This document shows positions 1-11,765 of a stretch of 64,000 nucleotides of DNA, in pieces; position 1 is the stretch's first letter; the number at the start of each line of letters is the position of its first letter. The notes under the pieces are model-generated. The model did not search any database and was not told the origin of the DNA. It saw only the letters and a list, made by a program, of their open reading frames with translations. The position numbers and the translations under genes are program-made. Source of the DNA: Physcomitrium patens (Eukaryota; Streptophyta; Bryopsida; Funariales; Funariaceae); contig NC_037263.1 of the NCBI RefSeq assembly GCF_000002425.4, positions 6,448,959 through 6,512,958 on the forward strand. Reading direction: 5' to 3'.

Positions 1-1236
1 CGTGTCTCATATCCTTATTAAAAAATTCCAATCCATGATAGTTTGAACTTTTTTAGGATCCATCATAATGCCATCATTTGAAATAATGTATCTTAAGAAA
101 TCAATTTGAGTAGTATAAAATACACACTTTTACATCTAGGCATATAATATTATATTTTAAAATTTTCGTAACACACAACAAATTTAAAATTCATACTCCT
201 CTATATTTTTAGAATAGATTAAGATATTATCTTAATAACAAATAACAAAATTATCAAAAAAACTCTTGAAAAATATCATTCATTAGATATTGAAAAGCAA
301 TTAGGGCATTTATGAATCTAAAATATATGACATTATATTCAAAATATCCATACCTTGTTTAAATGTTGTCAAAAATTCATCTCCTTTTTTGATGCATATT
401 AGGTTATATATTCATTGTAGATCTATTTTAGTATAGATCTTAACTTGATTCAATTGATGAAAAAGTCTTAATATCAATGATAGAAGGTACTTATTCTTCA
501 TAGTAATCTTATTGAGTCCTTAATAGTTTACACAAATCCACTATGATTTTTTTTTCTTAATAAATAATATGGAAATTCTTCGTCGAGATTTTAAATGGTA
601 TATGAAATCCTTTGCTAGATTCTCATCAACATATTCTTTGAATTCAAAAAACTTATTTTTTAGTAAAATATAAATTGATTCAAATGATGATTGAGTTTTT
701 TGTGAAGATCAATTCAAAAATCCTATGACCAATGATTTGAAAGAACATCCACATTCTTCTTCTAAAAAATATCTTGATAATTTTTATATTGGCTTAAAAT
801 GCCACTTGAAGTATTTTTATTATTAAAAGTAGGTGTGGTATAAATAATACAAGGAGATGATTATTTTTTAGTATGCAAAGAAGTGCTCGCATCCAATAAT
901 AATGATTTGATTGTATTGAATTTATGGATTTTTTACATGACTATCATATTTTTGGATTAAACTATTAAAAAAAATCAAGATGTTGAGAAATCAATTCTAT
1001 TTTAATATATTACTTTTTAGCCACAATACACTTAAAATAATAAATTTGAGAGAAGATCTAGTTATATTAAATATTATAACGCTATTATGACCATTATTTG
1101 CTACATATAAATGAATAATTTCATAGATAACATTTCTAAAAAGATAAAAAATAATCATCTATGATTTTTACGTGCATGGATTTAGTTTTCTTAATCAAGA
1201 ATATTTATTTGTGTTTTAACAAAGTCTTTGTTTATA
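1..1236 (-). pseudogene. Ty3/gypsy protease-RT remnant (composite copy A)
   Basis: Read on the minus strand, this is decayed pol of the chromovirus family that fills the window. From its 5' end at about 1236 it covers the end of the protease, the linker and the RT. Near 540-510 it has the block matching the VDYRGLNK region of RT in the other copies, and it reaches the 'MDPKKVQ' region at 60-1. Stops and frameshifts are frequent, so it cannot be translated through. The window edge cuts it, so RNase H and integrase are not visible. At about 1236 the protease is joined directly to an LTR in the opposite orientation, with no gag or leader between. The same join is present at about 40842. Family assignment is firm; exact ends are approximate. 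Confidence 0.8.
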
Positions 1237-1723
1237 AAATAAGATTAATTTGATAATATCTTGTAGAAAAGCTTCTTAGAAGTTTTATTGACATGATTTC
1301 ACTTTTAGATGTGTTTATTAGTGATTGATAGGTTGATCATTTGGCTAATAAGTTAGCCAAATATTATATGTATTAGTAGCTTGTGATACAAGCTTATCAT
1401 GAAGTGCATGTATAGAAAACTTGCCTTGCAAATTAAGACACATATCTTGAAAATTAAACGTGTAATAAAGTTTTATAAAATGTTGTCATGTAGCTCCTAG
1501 TTAGAAAATATATATAGAGGCAAGAGTGAAGCCTTTTTGATTCTTGTCACTCCTTTCTTGTTTCTAGTCTACTCTCAAAGAACTCTTGTATTTATGTCTT
1601 TTAGCAATAGAAGTTCTAATTTTTTATTTAAAATATACATACTTTCTTATTTCTATTTTGTCATCTTTCTTTGAAACAAGTCTTACGCGTTTATTTGCCT
1701 TCATTGGATTCTTGTCCTTGACA
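1237..1723 (+). repeat. Chromovirus LTR, inverted relative to adjacent pol
   Basis: This aligns with the LTRs at 31088-31648 and 41553-42110 but lacks their first ~100 bases. It keeps the AAGCTTCTTAGAAG palindrome, the 'acttgccttg' hairpin arm, the tatatatagag TATA-like box near 1510, and the terminal ccTTGACA ending at 1723. It points opposite to the neighbouring pol, so it is not a normal 5' or 3' LTR of that pol. Confidence 0.8.
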
Positions 1724-1917
1724 CCAATACTTTTGATATGTGACTAATTTACTAGCCAAGTTTCTAAGTAATTAATCAACTACAAATAGGTGTAAAGTCA
1801 AATTTGCATCAATGAAGCTTCTAAGAGACTTTGCTATAAAATATCATCAAATCTACCTATGTTTACTCGCTACCTAGTTCTTCTTATCTAAATAAATATA
1901 TATATATATATGTGACA
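1724..1917 (-). repeat. Partial chromovirus LTR (first ~190 bases), minus orientation
   Basis: The reverse complement matches the start of the family LTR, from a terminal TGTCACA at 1917 to about LTR position 190, and then abuts the clean TGACA end of the previous LTR. A (TA)8 run sits at 1896-1911. The homologous sequence lies next to the inverted LTR at 40186-40266. Confidence 0.65.
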
Positions 1918-2484
1918 ACAATCCTACAAGGAAGGAGTCACTCTTCTTTCATACTTAGGATCTAGTTTGGAGGAAAGGAGTATGGTCTAGGTCTAACTTT
2001 GGATGGACTAGAACATAGTCACATTGTGATGTACATAAATTACAAATTAAAAATTAAAAATTTTTAAATAATTTTTTATAAATAATTAAAATTAAATATA
2101 CATATTTTAAGAACTTCTTTAGAAAGTTAAATATATTTTGTGTAATTTTTACATACAATGCTTTAAGATATTTGTGGAAAAAATAAATTATATACACTTT
2201 TGTTATTACAACATTACATTAAATTATTGGAGGACAATAGCAACTCAGGGTGGATGGTCTTCTACAAAAGTTTGTGTGTTGTGTAACTAAAGGAAGTGGC
2301 TCACAACGAGGGGGGGGCCTGCCAAACCCCACAGAGAGTATTACAAAGGGATGCAATGTTAACCAAGATGTAGAATTGTTCTTCAAAGCTTTAGATATCC
2401 AGTTACAATGAAGAAATCTCAAATGTTAACAGAAGCGCACGCCACCAAAGCAAGGGAACAGCGTCCCCACCTGAGGGGAACGTA
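1918..2484. other. AT-rich spacer, no gene seen
   Basis: AT-rich sequence with A/T runs at 2040-2110 and no long open frame. From about 2250 the base composition becomes mixed. There is a G8 run near 2311. Confidence 0.5.
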
Positions 2485-2700
2485 ACCGGGAATATGGGAA
2501 CAGTGGGGAGGAGGGGGGGAGCTTCCGAGGCGTTTGTTTTTGTTTTGTTTTTGTTTTGTTGCTTCGACCTTTCTTCGTTGTTGTTGTTGTTCTTCGTTGT
2601 TCCTCTTTCTTTCCTGGTCCTTTTTCGAGGGTCCGAAGCATCGAGACATCGTGGTATGTTGAATGCGCTTTTCCAAGAAATAGACTTGCGTGGAGAGGAT
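2485..2700 (+). other. Exon-like segment repeated at 40.1 kb (possible 5' exon)
   Basis: Plus strand: GTTTTTGTTTTG and GTTGTTGTT runs, then ggtccgaagcatcgagacat, then a good splice-donor-like GTATGT at 2654-2659. About 140 bases up to 'gagacatcg' have a close counterpart on the minus strand at 40085-40190. There the sequence continues differently past the position of the GTATGT, as a spliced or rearranged copy would. Short frames exist on both strands, but none has supporting features. I read this as an untranslated or leader exon of an unknown transcript, or as part of a dispersed repeat. Confidence 0.35.
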
Positions 2701-5700
2701 TGAGCTATATATTTTTTGCTGTGCCGTTTCGCGAAGTTCTGTGTGATGTCATTTAAGGAATATGTGATACTGTGTGATGCAGGTTCGCAGGGAACGAGTG
2801 GAATTAAGTTTGTAGCGTAGTGGAGCCTTTGTTGATAAGATGGAGCGAAATAAGAATGTGTTGGGTAGCAGTTTAACTTGTAAGAGCTAGTGAGAACTTT
2901 GTGGACTGCCTTCATCATTATGATCTGACTTGTTGGCCTAAATTTTTCCACGGATGCATTGTTTGAGTTCGTCACAAGCTTAGTGCCTCGAGGGTCGACT
3001 TTGAATTTCATAGGATGCGCCTCATTCGGTTACAGGGCGTGGAAGAGCTATGATGTTGAACAATTCCACATAATACTTACCTTGCAGTTATTTAACAAGC
3101 CTTGTATGTCCTCTGCTAGAAGGTTGAATCCTCTCTCCTCACATTTATCATATATGCCAGTGTTCTTCCGCAAGCTTCTTAATCCCTATTAGATTTTTTC
3201 GAATTAACCAGTTAAAAATTCCAGCTAGCCGGGCCGGAAATTGCTCAAAATTACTCGTCTAGTCCTGGTCAACACAATCACTTCGTTCCGCTTCGTGGGG
3301 GCTCGACAGGTGCTTTTCAAAAGCGGTAACGACCTCCCGCAACCTGCTTGCTCTCAGAAGCAGTCATTGTGAATCGGTTGATGCTACGGCTTTCCAATCA
3401 TGGAATTTATAATCATCGCTGACATGAACAAGATCTATCAACCTTGAAACAAAAGCAGGGGGACAGTTAGAAACTCTTCATGAACCGGACGTAGCGGTGT
3501 TAAAATACCACTTCAGCTGGACAGGTAAGTCTACTGACATGCAGTTACTTCACAAAAAGCATCAACGCCAAGCCAGGTAGTTGCCACACGAGATTGTTAT
3601 TGACATATGGTCTGAAGCGCAACGAGCTGTTCCCCAGCGTATCGGCATCAAGACATATAAATTTGCTGGTCGAAATTCCAATCGACACATATGGAAGAGC
3701 TGCCCCTATCAGCAAATACACACTTGGGCTTTCAAAGATGCTGTGGAATCGTGTGAAGTGGTAAGGATTGTAACTGCCAGAGAGTGACTAGCTGCCCCAG
3801 CCTTGTGATTATCCTGCCAATCTCCCTCTCCTACACTCTATCCAGGTAGTGTTCAATCAATGTGCACGGACTCATGTTAACATGATTAACGTTAAATTCT
3901 TGCTGAACTGAGAAGGCGCTGCAAGCCACCCATGATACGTGGAATCTGATTTGACGCAAAGTACTCAATACACCATGGTCATCTCGACATAATATCGATG
4001 CTGTGCATTGTAAGCACAAATGAACGCGACATGCAAATGAGCTGGGTTTAATTCCTATCCAGAATGTATTCTAAGGCGCTGAACATGGAGAAAAAGGGAA
4101 ATAATACTTCCGTGTTATGAGCAATTGCAGTATTCTAAAAGCATCTTGGTCGTGCTCCTAGGATCCACGACAACCTCCAGGCCCAGAATTCTTCTGAATT
4201 GAAGAATTTGTACCTTGACAGTTTGGACAAACAAAAAGGCGCAGAATACTGGTTTACTTTGAGACAAGGGCTCACAAATTACAATATGAGGAATAATTGC
4301 GATTGCTGATAAGAATGTCCAACTTCCACAACAGAGAACTAGATTTCAACGGAACGGAAATTTCTCAATCTGAGAAGATCTGTACCTCATTGGCAAAAAT
4401 TGGCAAAGTCAAATCGCATGACCTCACCAGCAATCTCAGGGTGCCATTGAAACCTTGACCACAACTGGCCCAAGCACTCAATCAACAAACTGGCGTTCAA
4501 TTCTTAAACTAATGCTCCTGATTTCTTGCTTGTAGCTAACGAATCATTCGCAAGTCCGCCACCACACGTTTCAAGTTCAAAGAGAGCACAATCATAATGC
4601 TGCAGACATGATGTGATCAGTGATTCGCATTCTGCTTGTCGATGGGTTGAACAAATCAGCTGACAACAACCTGCACAGACACCAAATGACGAAGGTGACC
4701 TTCAAAAGTTCAGGTGAATGCGAGACCTATTTCGAAACAAGATTTGGTTCCTAAAGGCCAATGCATAAGGAATCATTCTGCTACAAGGAGGAACAAATCA
4801 GCAAGGATCTAAGGAAGGTAGTAAATTAGGTTTGGATATCGTTGGAACCCAAAATTCCAAGTTGATTAATCCGAGTTTCGAGATCATGAAGGCTAATAGA
4901 CCATAAATGCTAATTTGAAAATGGCATTCGCGGATTAAGCGAGACGTGCACTTGAAAACGGTTTGAGAATTGAAATTTCGAGGTTATGGATTTTCCGCAA
5001 TTCGGGAGGGGGCGGGGGGGGGGATAAAATAAAATAAAAACGAAGAAAAGAAGACGGAATAGAAGGGACAGGTTCAAACCTGAATGTTTCTGGTAAACAG
5101 AAAACCTAATTTATGAAAGTTAGATGAGCGTCTATCATTGGATGCGCCTCTAAATCTCGAATCCACAACCTCTACACAAATCCAGACTTGATTTCTATCT
5201 CGAAGCAGCAGAATTGAGCTCTTTAATTCGCCGAAGGACAACTGGAGTGACATTTGGTGTCATACAATGCATATCCAATGCTGCATACACTACAGTCGCA
5301 AGTTGATCGCAAATTGTTCTTCAATGTGAGGCGTTGGAATCCCGGTAACCAAGCTCACGACACATGGGGTTAGGTGCGTTCCATTGCTACAGTCGAGATT
5401 AGGGTTGAATGAGTGAAATCAAACAGTCACATGGAACTGAAGTATTTCTTCATCAAACTCTCTCTCTCTCTCTGTTTTTATTCATGTTCTTTATATATAT
5501 ATATATATATATATATATGTTTAACTTTTCATATGCCATCGAGTTGTGTTTATATTATGAAACCCGATTCCCTGATGGACTGTGCTGCACGGGGAAGAAG
5601 TGGAATAAACCTGCTAAACGGCCTCGTAACAGTGCTACGACCCTATTTTGCTCTGCTTTTGAGAAGGTGATGGCAACACTGGCTTTCACAGGGGATCATC

Positions 5701-6045
5701 AAAGCCCTCGGACACTGCAAGTTTATTGCCCACTGCCTTGTCCATTTCCCATCAATCATGGAGCACCAAGTGGCATATGTTTTTATGGGGTCATTCACTA
5801 ATTGATCCTAACAACTTCCAGGCCCATTTGCGGTCAAAGAAAGATCTTGCCCCTTCAAGGAAAGTCAATCAAGTGGCAAGAAATATGAAAAGTCATGAAT
5901 ATAATGGGGCTGGCAGTTACAAAGCAGGATATCTGCTCTCTCACAACACCCTCAAGGGCAATAATAAATAAATTTGAGCTCTCATTCATAGCCACTTTCT
6001 TTACCTTCTTTGTACAATATTTTGACCTGTTTCTTTGTTTTCTAG
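2701..6045. other. Mixed-composition region, no gene resolved
   Basis: Near-balanced base composition, unlike the AT-rich flanks, with short frames on both strands. A strong donor-like GTAAGT lies at 3535-3540. A G-rich stretch at 5004-5023 could form a quadruplex. (CT)n followed by (TA)14 occupies 5459-5518. A plus-strand frame at about 5550-5669 ends at AG/GTGATG and would join in phase to the exon at 6046, but its residues match nothing I recognise. This may be the 5' part of a spliced gene. Confidence 0.3.
5459..5518. repeat. (CT)n then (TA)n microsatellite
   Basis: A CT dinucleotide run at about 5459-5473, a short spacer, then an uninterrupted TA run at 5492-5518. Confidence 0.9.
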
Positions 6046-6174
6046 GTGTGACAACCGGTTCATAGGGCAGCAGCATCCCAAGGAGACTCATTCAGGCCAC
6101 TACTGGAAAAAGAAACTCCCCGATTTCCTGCCCCAAATGCTGCCTGCTCTCGACGACAACCCAATCTTTTCACT
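6046..6174 (+). CDS. Internal coding exon, unknown protein
   Basis: The best protein-coding exon in the left part of the window. It is bounded by a pyrimidine-rich acceptor (tttgttttctag, ending 6045) and a consensus donor GTAAGT at 6175-6180. It is 129 bases long and open in one frame through 42 full codons, starting with one leftover base and ending with two. The frame reads with residues such as CDNRFIGQQHPKE and, near the end, KKKLPDFLPQMLPALDDNP. The balanced, mostly soluble composition looks like real protein. I do not recognise the family. Neighbouring exons are uncertain: a candidate upstream frame ends near 5667 and a candidate downstream exon lies at 6429-6474. Splice signals and open frame are seen; a functional gene is inferred. 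Confidence 0.5.
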
Positions 6175-6339
6175 GTAAGTTATCCTTCTTTTTTAAATCA
6201 ACGAGCAGCTTTGCAAAAATCAACTCGAAGCTACAACATGAGGCAGATCATGTGGTATTTTCATAATCAAATTATAAAAGTGTAAAATGGCTCATTCTTT
6301 AACAAAAAAACTCTTTCTTTCCTTTTTGTACGTTTATCT

Positions 6340-6374
6340 ATATATATATATATATATATATGTGCACACACACA
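6340..6374. repeat. (TA)n(CA)n microsatellite
   Basis: A TA run of about 22 bases to 6361, followed by GTG and a short CA run to 6374. Confidence 0.9.
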
Positions 6375-6428
6375 CTAAAGAGGTGCAAGAAATGAATCAC
6401 TTTGTTGCCAAAGCTTTTTAGTTTGGAG

Positions 6429-6474
6429 TTTTGCAGAATGTCCTGCCTACGGAGTTGCACGTAACCAGAACTGC
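6429..6474 (+). CDS. Possible next exon of the 6.05-kb gene
   Basis: A donor GTGAGT lies at 6475-6480. Two acceptors are possible: AG at 6427-6428, or the better-looking ttttgcag ending at 6436. Only the first keeps phase with the exon ending at 6174, reading FAECPAYGVARNQNC. With the second, phase from the previous exon gives a stop, although another frame (NVLPTELHVTRTA) is open. The frame continues open past the donor to about 6681, crossing a G13 run. A short terminal exon or intron read-through cannot be excluded. Confidence 0.25.
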
Positions 6475-7240
6475 GTGAGTGATTCTTTTTATTCCTTGAC
6501 TCTTTATAGTTGTGAAAATTACATCCCCATGTTCCTGCTAGAGTGTGCCGAATTGAGAATGTCACGAGCTATGAAGTTTACTGAATATTTGGTGGGGGGG
6601 GGGGGGAGGTTCCTCTGGAAGATTCCACAATTGTCCATGAAAGATGCAAAATGCCTTTTCAGAAACTGGGGCCTGCCCTGATTCCTCATCACTTTTCTTA
6701 TTTTGGGTTTTAAATTTTTTTTAAATTTTTTTTTTGTCTTGTTGAACAATATGAAGACATGGAATGGTACAAGTTACCACCAACGAACAGCAGCTGTGCA
6801 TTGTCAATCGGGAGAGCAATGTTGACCACACATTTTAGTTACACCTTGTATTTATATTTAATGGAAATTGCATATGTGTTTAAGCAATCTTTTGATGACA
6901 CATTTTACTCAATTTTGTATATTTATTAATTAATTCGATTTTCAAAGAAACAATTGGATCTGGTTTGCCAATTTTCATATGTAGTCTCTCTCCATGTGTA
7001 TATAGCCATGTATTAAGACTATTAGTAAATGAGATTTCCTTCTGTTTCTGTTAATTTTTTCATTAAAATTCAATAATTTTTTAATAAATAATTTGCATTA
7101 GATGCAAATAAAGATTTCAAAATAACATGCATACTCAAAGAAAAAAACTTAAGAATATATACAGTTATATTGACAAAAAATCAAAACAAAACAAATATTT
7201 TTGTGTAGTGTTGAAAAATTAAAAATTAAATAACCCTTCC

Positions 7241-7266
7241 TTAATAATAATAATAATAATAATAAT
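7241..7266. repeat. (AAT)n microsatellite
   Basis: About eight consecutive AAT/TAA units. Confidence 0.9.
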
Positions 7267-7803
7267 ATGGAATCTCTTATTTCTATCAGCCAAGGGAAAA
7301 TCGTTTTGTGTAAGCTACAATAACAATGCATTAATTAAAATGACTTAACACAGATATGTTACGAGTCTTATAACTTTATTTCAACTTTGCAAAAGAATTA
7401 GAACTGAAAATTAAAATTGAGTATATCTACCTGTATATTATCATTACTTGAGCTCATAGAAATTTGTGGGTGAAATGCCATATCAAAGACTCTTTACCTT
7501 TTGATCCATGAAAATTTCTCGGTTAAAATTTCATTAATGGTGTATTTGTAATAATTTTCATCAACATCAAAACTAAGGCTAAAAAGAATTGATCTCATAG
7601 TTTTCTACTGACCATACAAATTCTTCAAACATTATGAGTATTTAATACATATGCCTTTAATCGTACAAATTATGAACTGAGATTTCATATATATATAAAA
7701 TCATAAAGCCTGGGTTGGGAATTCTGCATGAATCAACCTTAAAGTTTGAGGAAGCTCAACATGAATGAAAAGGATGAATGGAACGAATGAATGAAAGAGT
7801 GTG

Positions 7804-7822
7804 TATATATATATATATATAT
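7804..7822. repeat. (TA)n microsatellite
   Basis: An uninterrupted TA run of about 19 bases. Confidence 0.9.
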
Positions 7823-8420
7823 TATTAAAATGAATCTTGTGAGTGGCATGATGAGGAAGAATCTAGAATTCTTATCCTCTCACTATCCCCTTTTGAAAGG
7901 ATAATCTATTTTATGGATGGATGTACACGTGCACCACGACTTTCATCCATCCATCCATTCATCCAGTGATCAATCAGCTCATTTGCTATTAACTTAATTC
8001 AATTTTACCATTGATCACATTGTCACCTTTATTGACCTTTCAACATGCCTAATCCCTTCAACACAATACACCTAAACAACAAAATATTAAATTAACACAT
8101 AAATAAACATTTAAAATAAAATAAAATAAAAAGTAAAGGTCTGAAACCAGGCTCCAGCATTTTTCAGGTTCTGCTCAAATTCTGGAGCAAGGCATAAAAT
8201 TTTCTTTGATAACATAGTTGAGTAGAATGAGCTTTTCCACATCTTTTGAGGGTGAGACTCACTAAATTCTCAACCAGCAGAAGGTTTTTTGAGACACAAG
8301 GGAGGTATTATTAAATCATCTTTTTGAGGGTTATTGAGGACGACACAAGTGGGATTCATTCAAAGGTCCTCCTTCAACTGTACAAATCCAATTTGTATGT
8401 TTGTGACATTGTGTTCCCTT

Positions 8421-8429
8421 ATATATACA

Positions 8430-8464
<35 letters not shown>
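8421..8464. repeat. (TA)n microsatellite, interrupted
   Basis: A short TA run, a 'catatt' break, then an uninterrupted run to 8464. Confidence 0.9.
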
Positions 8465-8466
<2 letters not shown>

Positions 8467-9840
8467 ATTTTCCAGTTTGATAAAATTTAAATGTCTGATT
8501 ATTTTGCAATTGCAACAATTTAGAAATTTTGTTTAAAATTTGATCAGGTAATTGTAGCTCCTTAATCTCTTCTCTTCCTCTTCACCTTGGGTTCTAATTA
8601 ATCCAACCAACTGCAGGCACCCAAAAACACATCAAAAAATAATCATAGTTGACACATTTCTATAAAATAGACAATGAAACAAATATCATAGTCCTGTTTT
8701 TCTAAGGAATGTTTTGTTCTAGCCATGTTTTGTTTGATTGTTTTTGTTTTTGATTTTTTTTTTGTAAATCTGATATGAAGTAAAAGAAAGAGAACCATAG
8801 AAATAGGGTTATCAATGCCCTATTTTTGGGCCATAAATATTAACTTATATGATATAGATGGGTGGGATAAGCAAGAAGTATTAGATGTATATGGCAACAA
8901 GCGCAATCACTGAAGGAGTCAAGCAAATTCAGTTGAAATTTGTGACCCATTCCATTGGCTTGACCAATAGTGCACACATGGCTTGTTTTTCTAAACCACA
9001 AAACACCCGTCCACGAGTTCATAGATACATGTGTTTTTGGTGACAAATGGATGAATGTTTTGATGAGTTCATGGATGAAAGTGTGTATTAATGGATGGGT
9101 GTGTACCATGCTGGAGGACAAGGCTGATAGAAAGCACAAGCTTGGAGGAGGAATCTTTAGGAGAGTCAAAACAAACCCATGTTCTAATCTAAGCAGCATT
9201 CTCATTGAAGTCCAACAGCTTGTGAAACCCTAATTTTTCATCTTTTTATTTTGTTTATTCTGTGACTATTTTTTTTTAAAGAAGTGTCTTCTTTGATGAG
9301 CAACTGAACACCCCATGGCAACAAAGCTTTTGTTGACCAAGCCATTGCCACATTGGACATGCAATTCTTTAAAAAGGAGGGGGGGATTGCTGAACTCCTT
9401 GTTGCCAGCAAAGATGGACCAGCCTTTGGCAATGGCCCCTTGCTCATCTTTTGCTCAAAAATAGAAACATCACACAAATCAAATAGCATGCAGAGAATGA
9501 TATTGATGTGATTTTTTCACACAAATAGAAAGCAACAGTGAATTGTAGAAAAGGACACAAATGGAAGAGAAATGCCAATGGATTAGAAAAGGCCAGGTGA
9601 TTAATAAAATGCTCAGTGTGGTCATACAAATATGACACTCACCACCAAATATGGCATTGTGTTCAAACTGTCTTACCTTTATAAAACACCATTTTCACAT
9701 GGTATGTCTTGGCTCTTCTTATTCTCTTTCTTTAAAATTTGTGATAATCAGAGTTGTGAAAAGATTTAAGAAAAAAAGAAAAATGTGGGGATTTTCATGG
9801 GTTACTGGTTCACAATGTTTTTCTACAACATATATGTATC

Positions 9841-9866
9841 TATATATATATATATATATATATATA
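9841..9866. repeat. (TA)n microsatellite
   Basis: An uninterrupted TA run of about 26 bases. Confidence 0.9.
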
Positions 9867-10745
9867 CATTACTATCGAAGAGGATGGTTACTCCCTGATA
9901 ATAACACGTAAGAGGGAGGTTTTCTTTACTGTGTTTTGACAGCAGAAAGATGAACCTTTTGATTCAGTTGATTGAACAATTTTAATGTTTGTCCCAGTGT
10001 ATGTGTAGATCTTATCTTTTCTTTTTTCTTTTTTCTCTTGGAAAAGAAAATGGTAGTGCTAAGTTTTTACTGTCTTTAAAATAAAATAAAGTATCAACAG
10101 AAAACTGTATTGTTTTTTGTGAGTTTGACAAAATTCAACGACATTGAGTGTTGCATGACTAATGCATTTTCACACACAACCTACAGTTAGACATCAAATT
10201 CATGAACATATGTTTTTCTTTATTTCTGATCCTCAAGTGATATGAATATGTCTACTAAAAAAATTTGATATATGTTTTTGAAAAATATCGGCTTAGCGCA
10301 TAAAATCATTTTTGCAGATACCCCAGCTAAGTTCCATGTTTATCGGTTTCCATCAAAGAAGGACAGATTTGAATCAATGACATTGTACTTTTATTAATAT
10401 AAATACTTTGCCATATTACAAGTACACTATAAAAGCAACTATACAACTGAAATTTGCCGGAAGTTTTCAGTTCCAAAAAACTAAACTTTTACAAAGATTG
10501 TACTCCCTCACTTAGTACAAAGTACATTCCATAGTATAACACTATAACAATTTCCTGATTAGAAAAAGAAACCCAATCACTCCCACGATTCTATTCAGAA
10601 CAATATTTTATTATTTTCTTTTTGCCTATTAATTTCAAAATAAATTCTCAAATTACTAAACAAGAAAACATTTGTGGAGTACCAGTCTGCATGCACAGGC
10701 TCTCTGGATTGAAATAACATGCAAACGAACAAAAAACAGTTGGTT

Positions 10746-11260
10746 TTAGGGTTTGGGAGGAAAATTCGAAGAGACTAAGGACGGAATATCTAACACGGCA
10801 ACTCTCTTTTTCGGCGAAGATTCGCACCGGACCCATGACCGCGCCATGCAGAGCACATGTGGCTCGGCCACGTCACGCAACTGTCGGTTCCCCACCCGTC
10901 CCGTCCCGACCCAACCCGGCCCGGCCCGTTCCATCCCCCTTTTTCTCATGCAGTCAGTGAAGCGCATCCAGTGGCTATGGCGACGATCTGCGAGCCACTC
11001 CAGCAGCCATGTCTGTTGCGCTGAGGAGAACTGGCTCCGAGAAGAGGCTATTGCTCCGATTCACAACAACAAGCCTCCTCCTCCTCCTCGGCCGCGATTG
11101 AACGCTTTGCGTAGCTGTTGTCAGAATCGGCTCGAACATCACTACTCGCCGTATGCTACCTCCTCGCTTAGAAGGAAGTGGACGGGCCTAATCAGTCCCC
11201 TATCCCATTCTCTCTCCCTCTACCATTCAGAATCGCCGGACCTAATTAAAAAGTAGTAAC
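10746..11260. other. GC-rich island, possible gene start
   Basis: An abrupt rise in G+C with many CpG, C-rich tracts (cccgtcccgacccaacccgg) and CTC repeats, between AT-rich flanks. The plus strand is open for 167 codons (10753-11256), but the reading is Arg/Pro/Ser-rich and unlike a known protein. A second short frame begins ATG TCT GTT GCG near 11010 and reads MSVALRRTGSEKRLLLRF, resembling an organelle-targeting leader; it stops after about 30 codons unless spliced. A promoter/5' exon island is the likeliest reading; direction is unproven. Confidence 0.35.
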
Positions 11261-11734
11261 AATAATAATAATGATCATACACATTTGCATGTTAGTTTGG
11301 AACTGTTTGTAAGGGCATCGATCTACGGATGACGATACTATGAATGTGTGGGGAATGAAACATGCTAAGCCAGTACCCAGGTCTTGGTCAAACAAGTTGT
11401 TGAAGACACGTTAGATTTGAGTTTGTTCCTTCTTGGAGCAAATCCCCGACAATTAATTCGACGTCTTCCTGTTGCTTGTTCTTATAACCAGAGAAGTAAT
11501 ATCTTTGTAGTTTACTTTGATTTTGGGGATGTTGTTTCTTCAAGATGGAGCAACAAATCTCCATATCTATTTGCACATACAATACGTAAAACATATCCTA
11601 CTTTAATATCAAAATATGAGTTTTCTTATGCTTTTAAAGAAGTAGTTTCAAGGAACAAGATTATCTCAAATCAAGCATGCTAAGACACAGATCGAATACA
11701 CATACATCAACACACACATACACACACACACATG

Positions 11735-11765
<31 letters not shown>

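Larger units (their letters stand above)
6682..10745. other. AT-rich intergenic DNA with microsatellites
   Basis: No coding frame or splice structure I can support. It holds (AAT)n at 7241-7266, (TA)n at 7804-7822, a long interrupted (TA)n at 8421-8464 and (TA)n at 9841-9866. Weak short frames near 8840-9490 have no coding-like features. Confidence 0.5.

Noticed and set aside
2403-3011. 202-codon minus-strand open frame
   Set aside because: Asn/Lys repeats come from the GTT/TTG runs on the plus strand; the better-supported reading there is a plus-strand leader with a donor. No motif.
5066-5085. tRNA B-box-like ggttcaaacctg
   Set aside because: No matching A box or cloverleaf around it.
5409-5801. 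Plus-strand 130-codon frame
   Set aside because: Its middle is translated (CT)n and (TA)n microsatellite; not a real protein.
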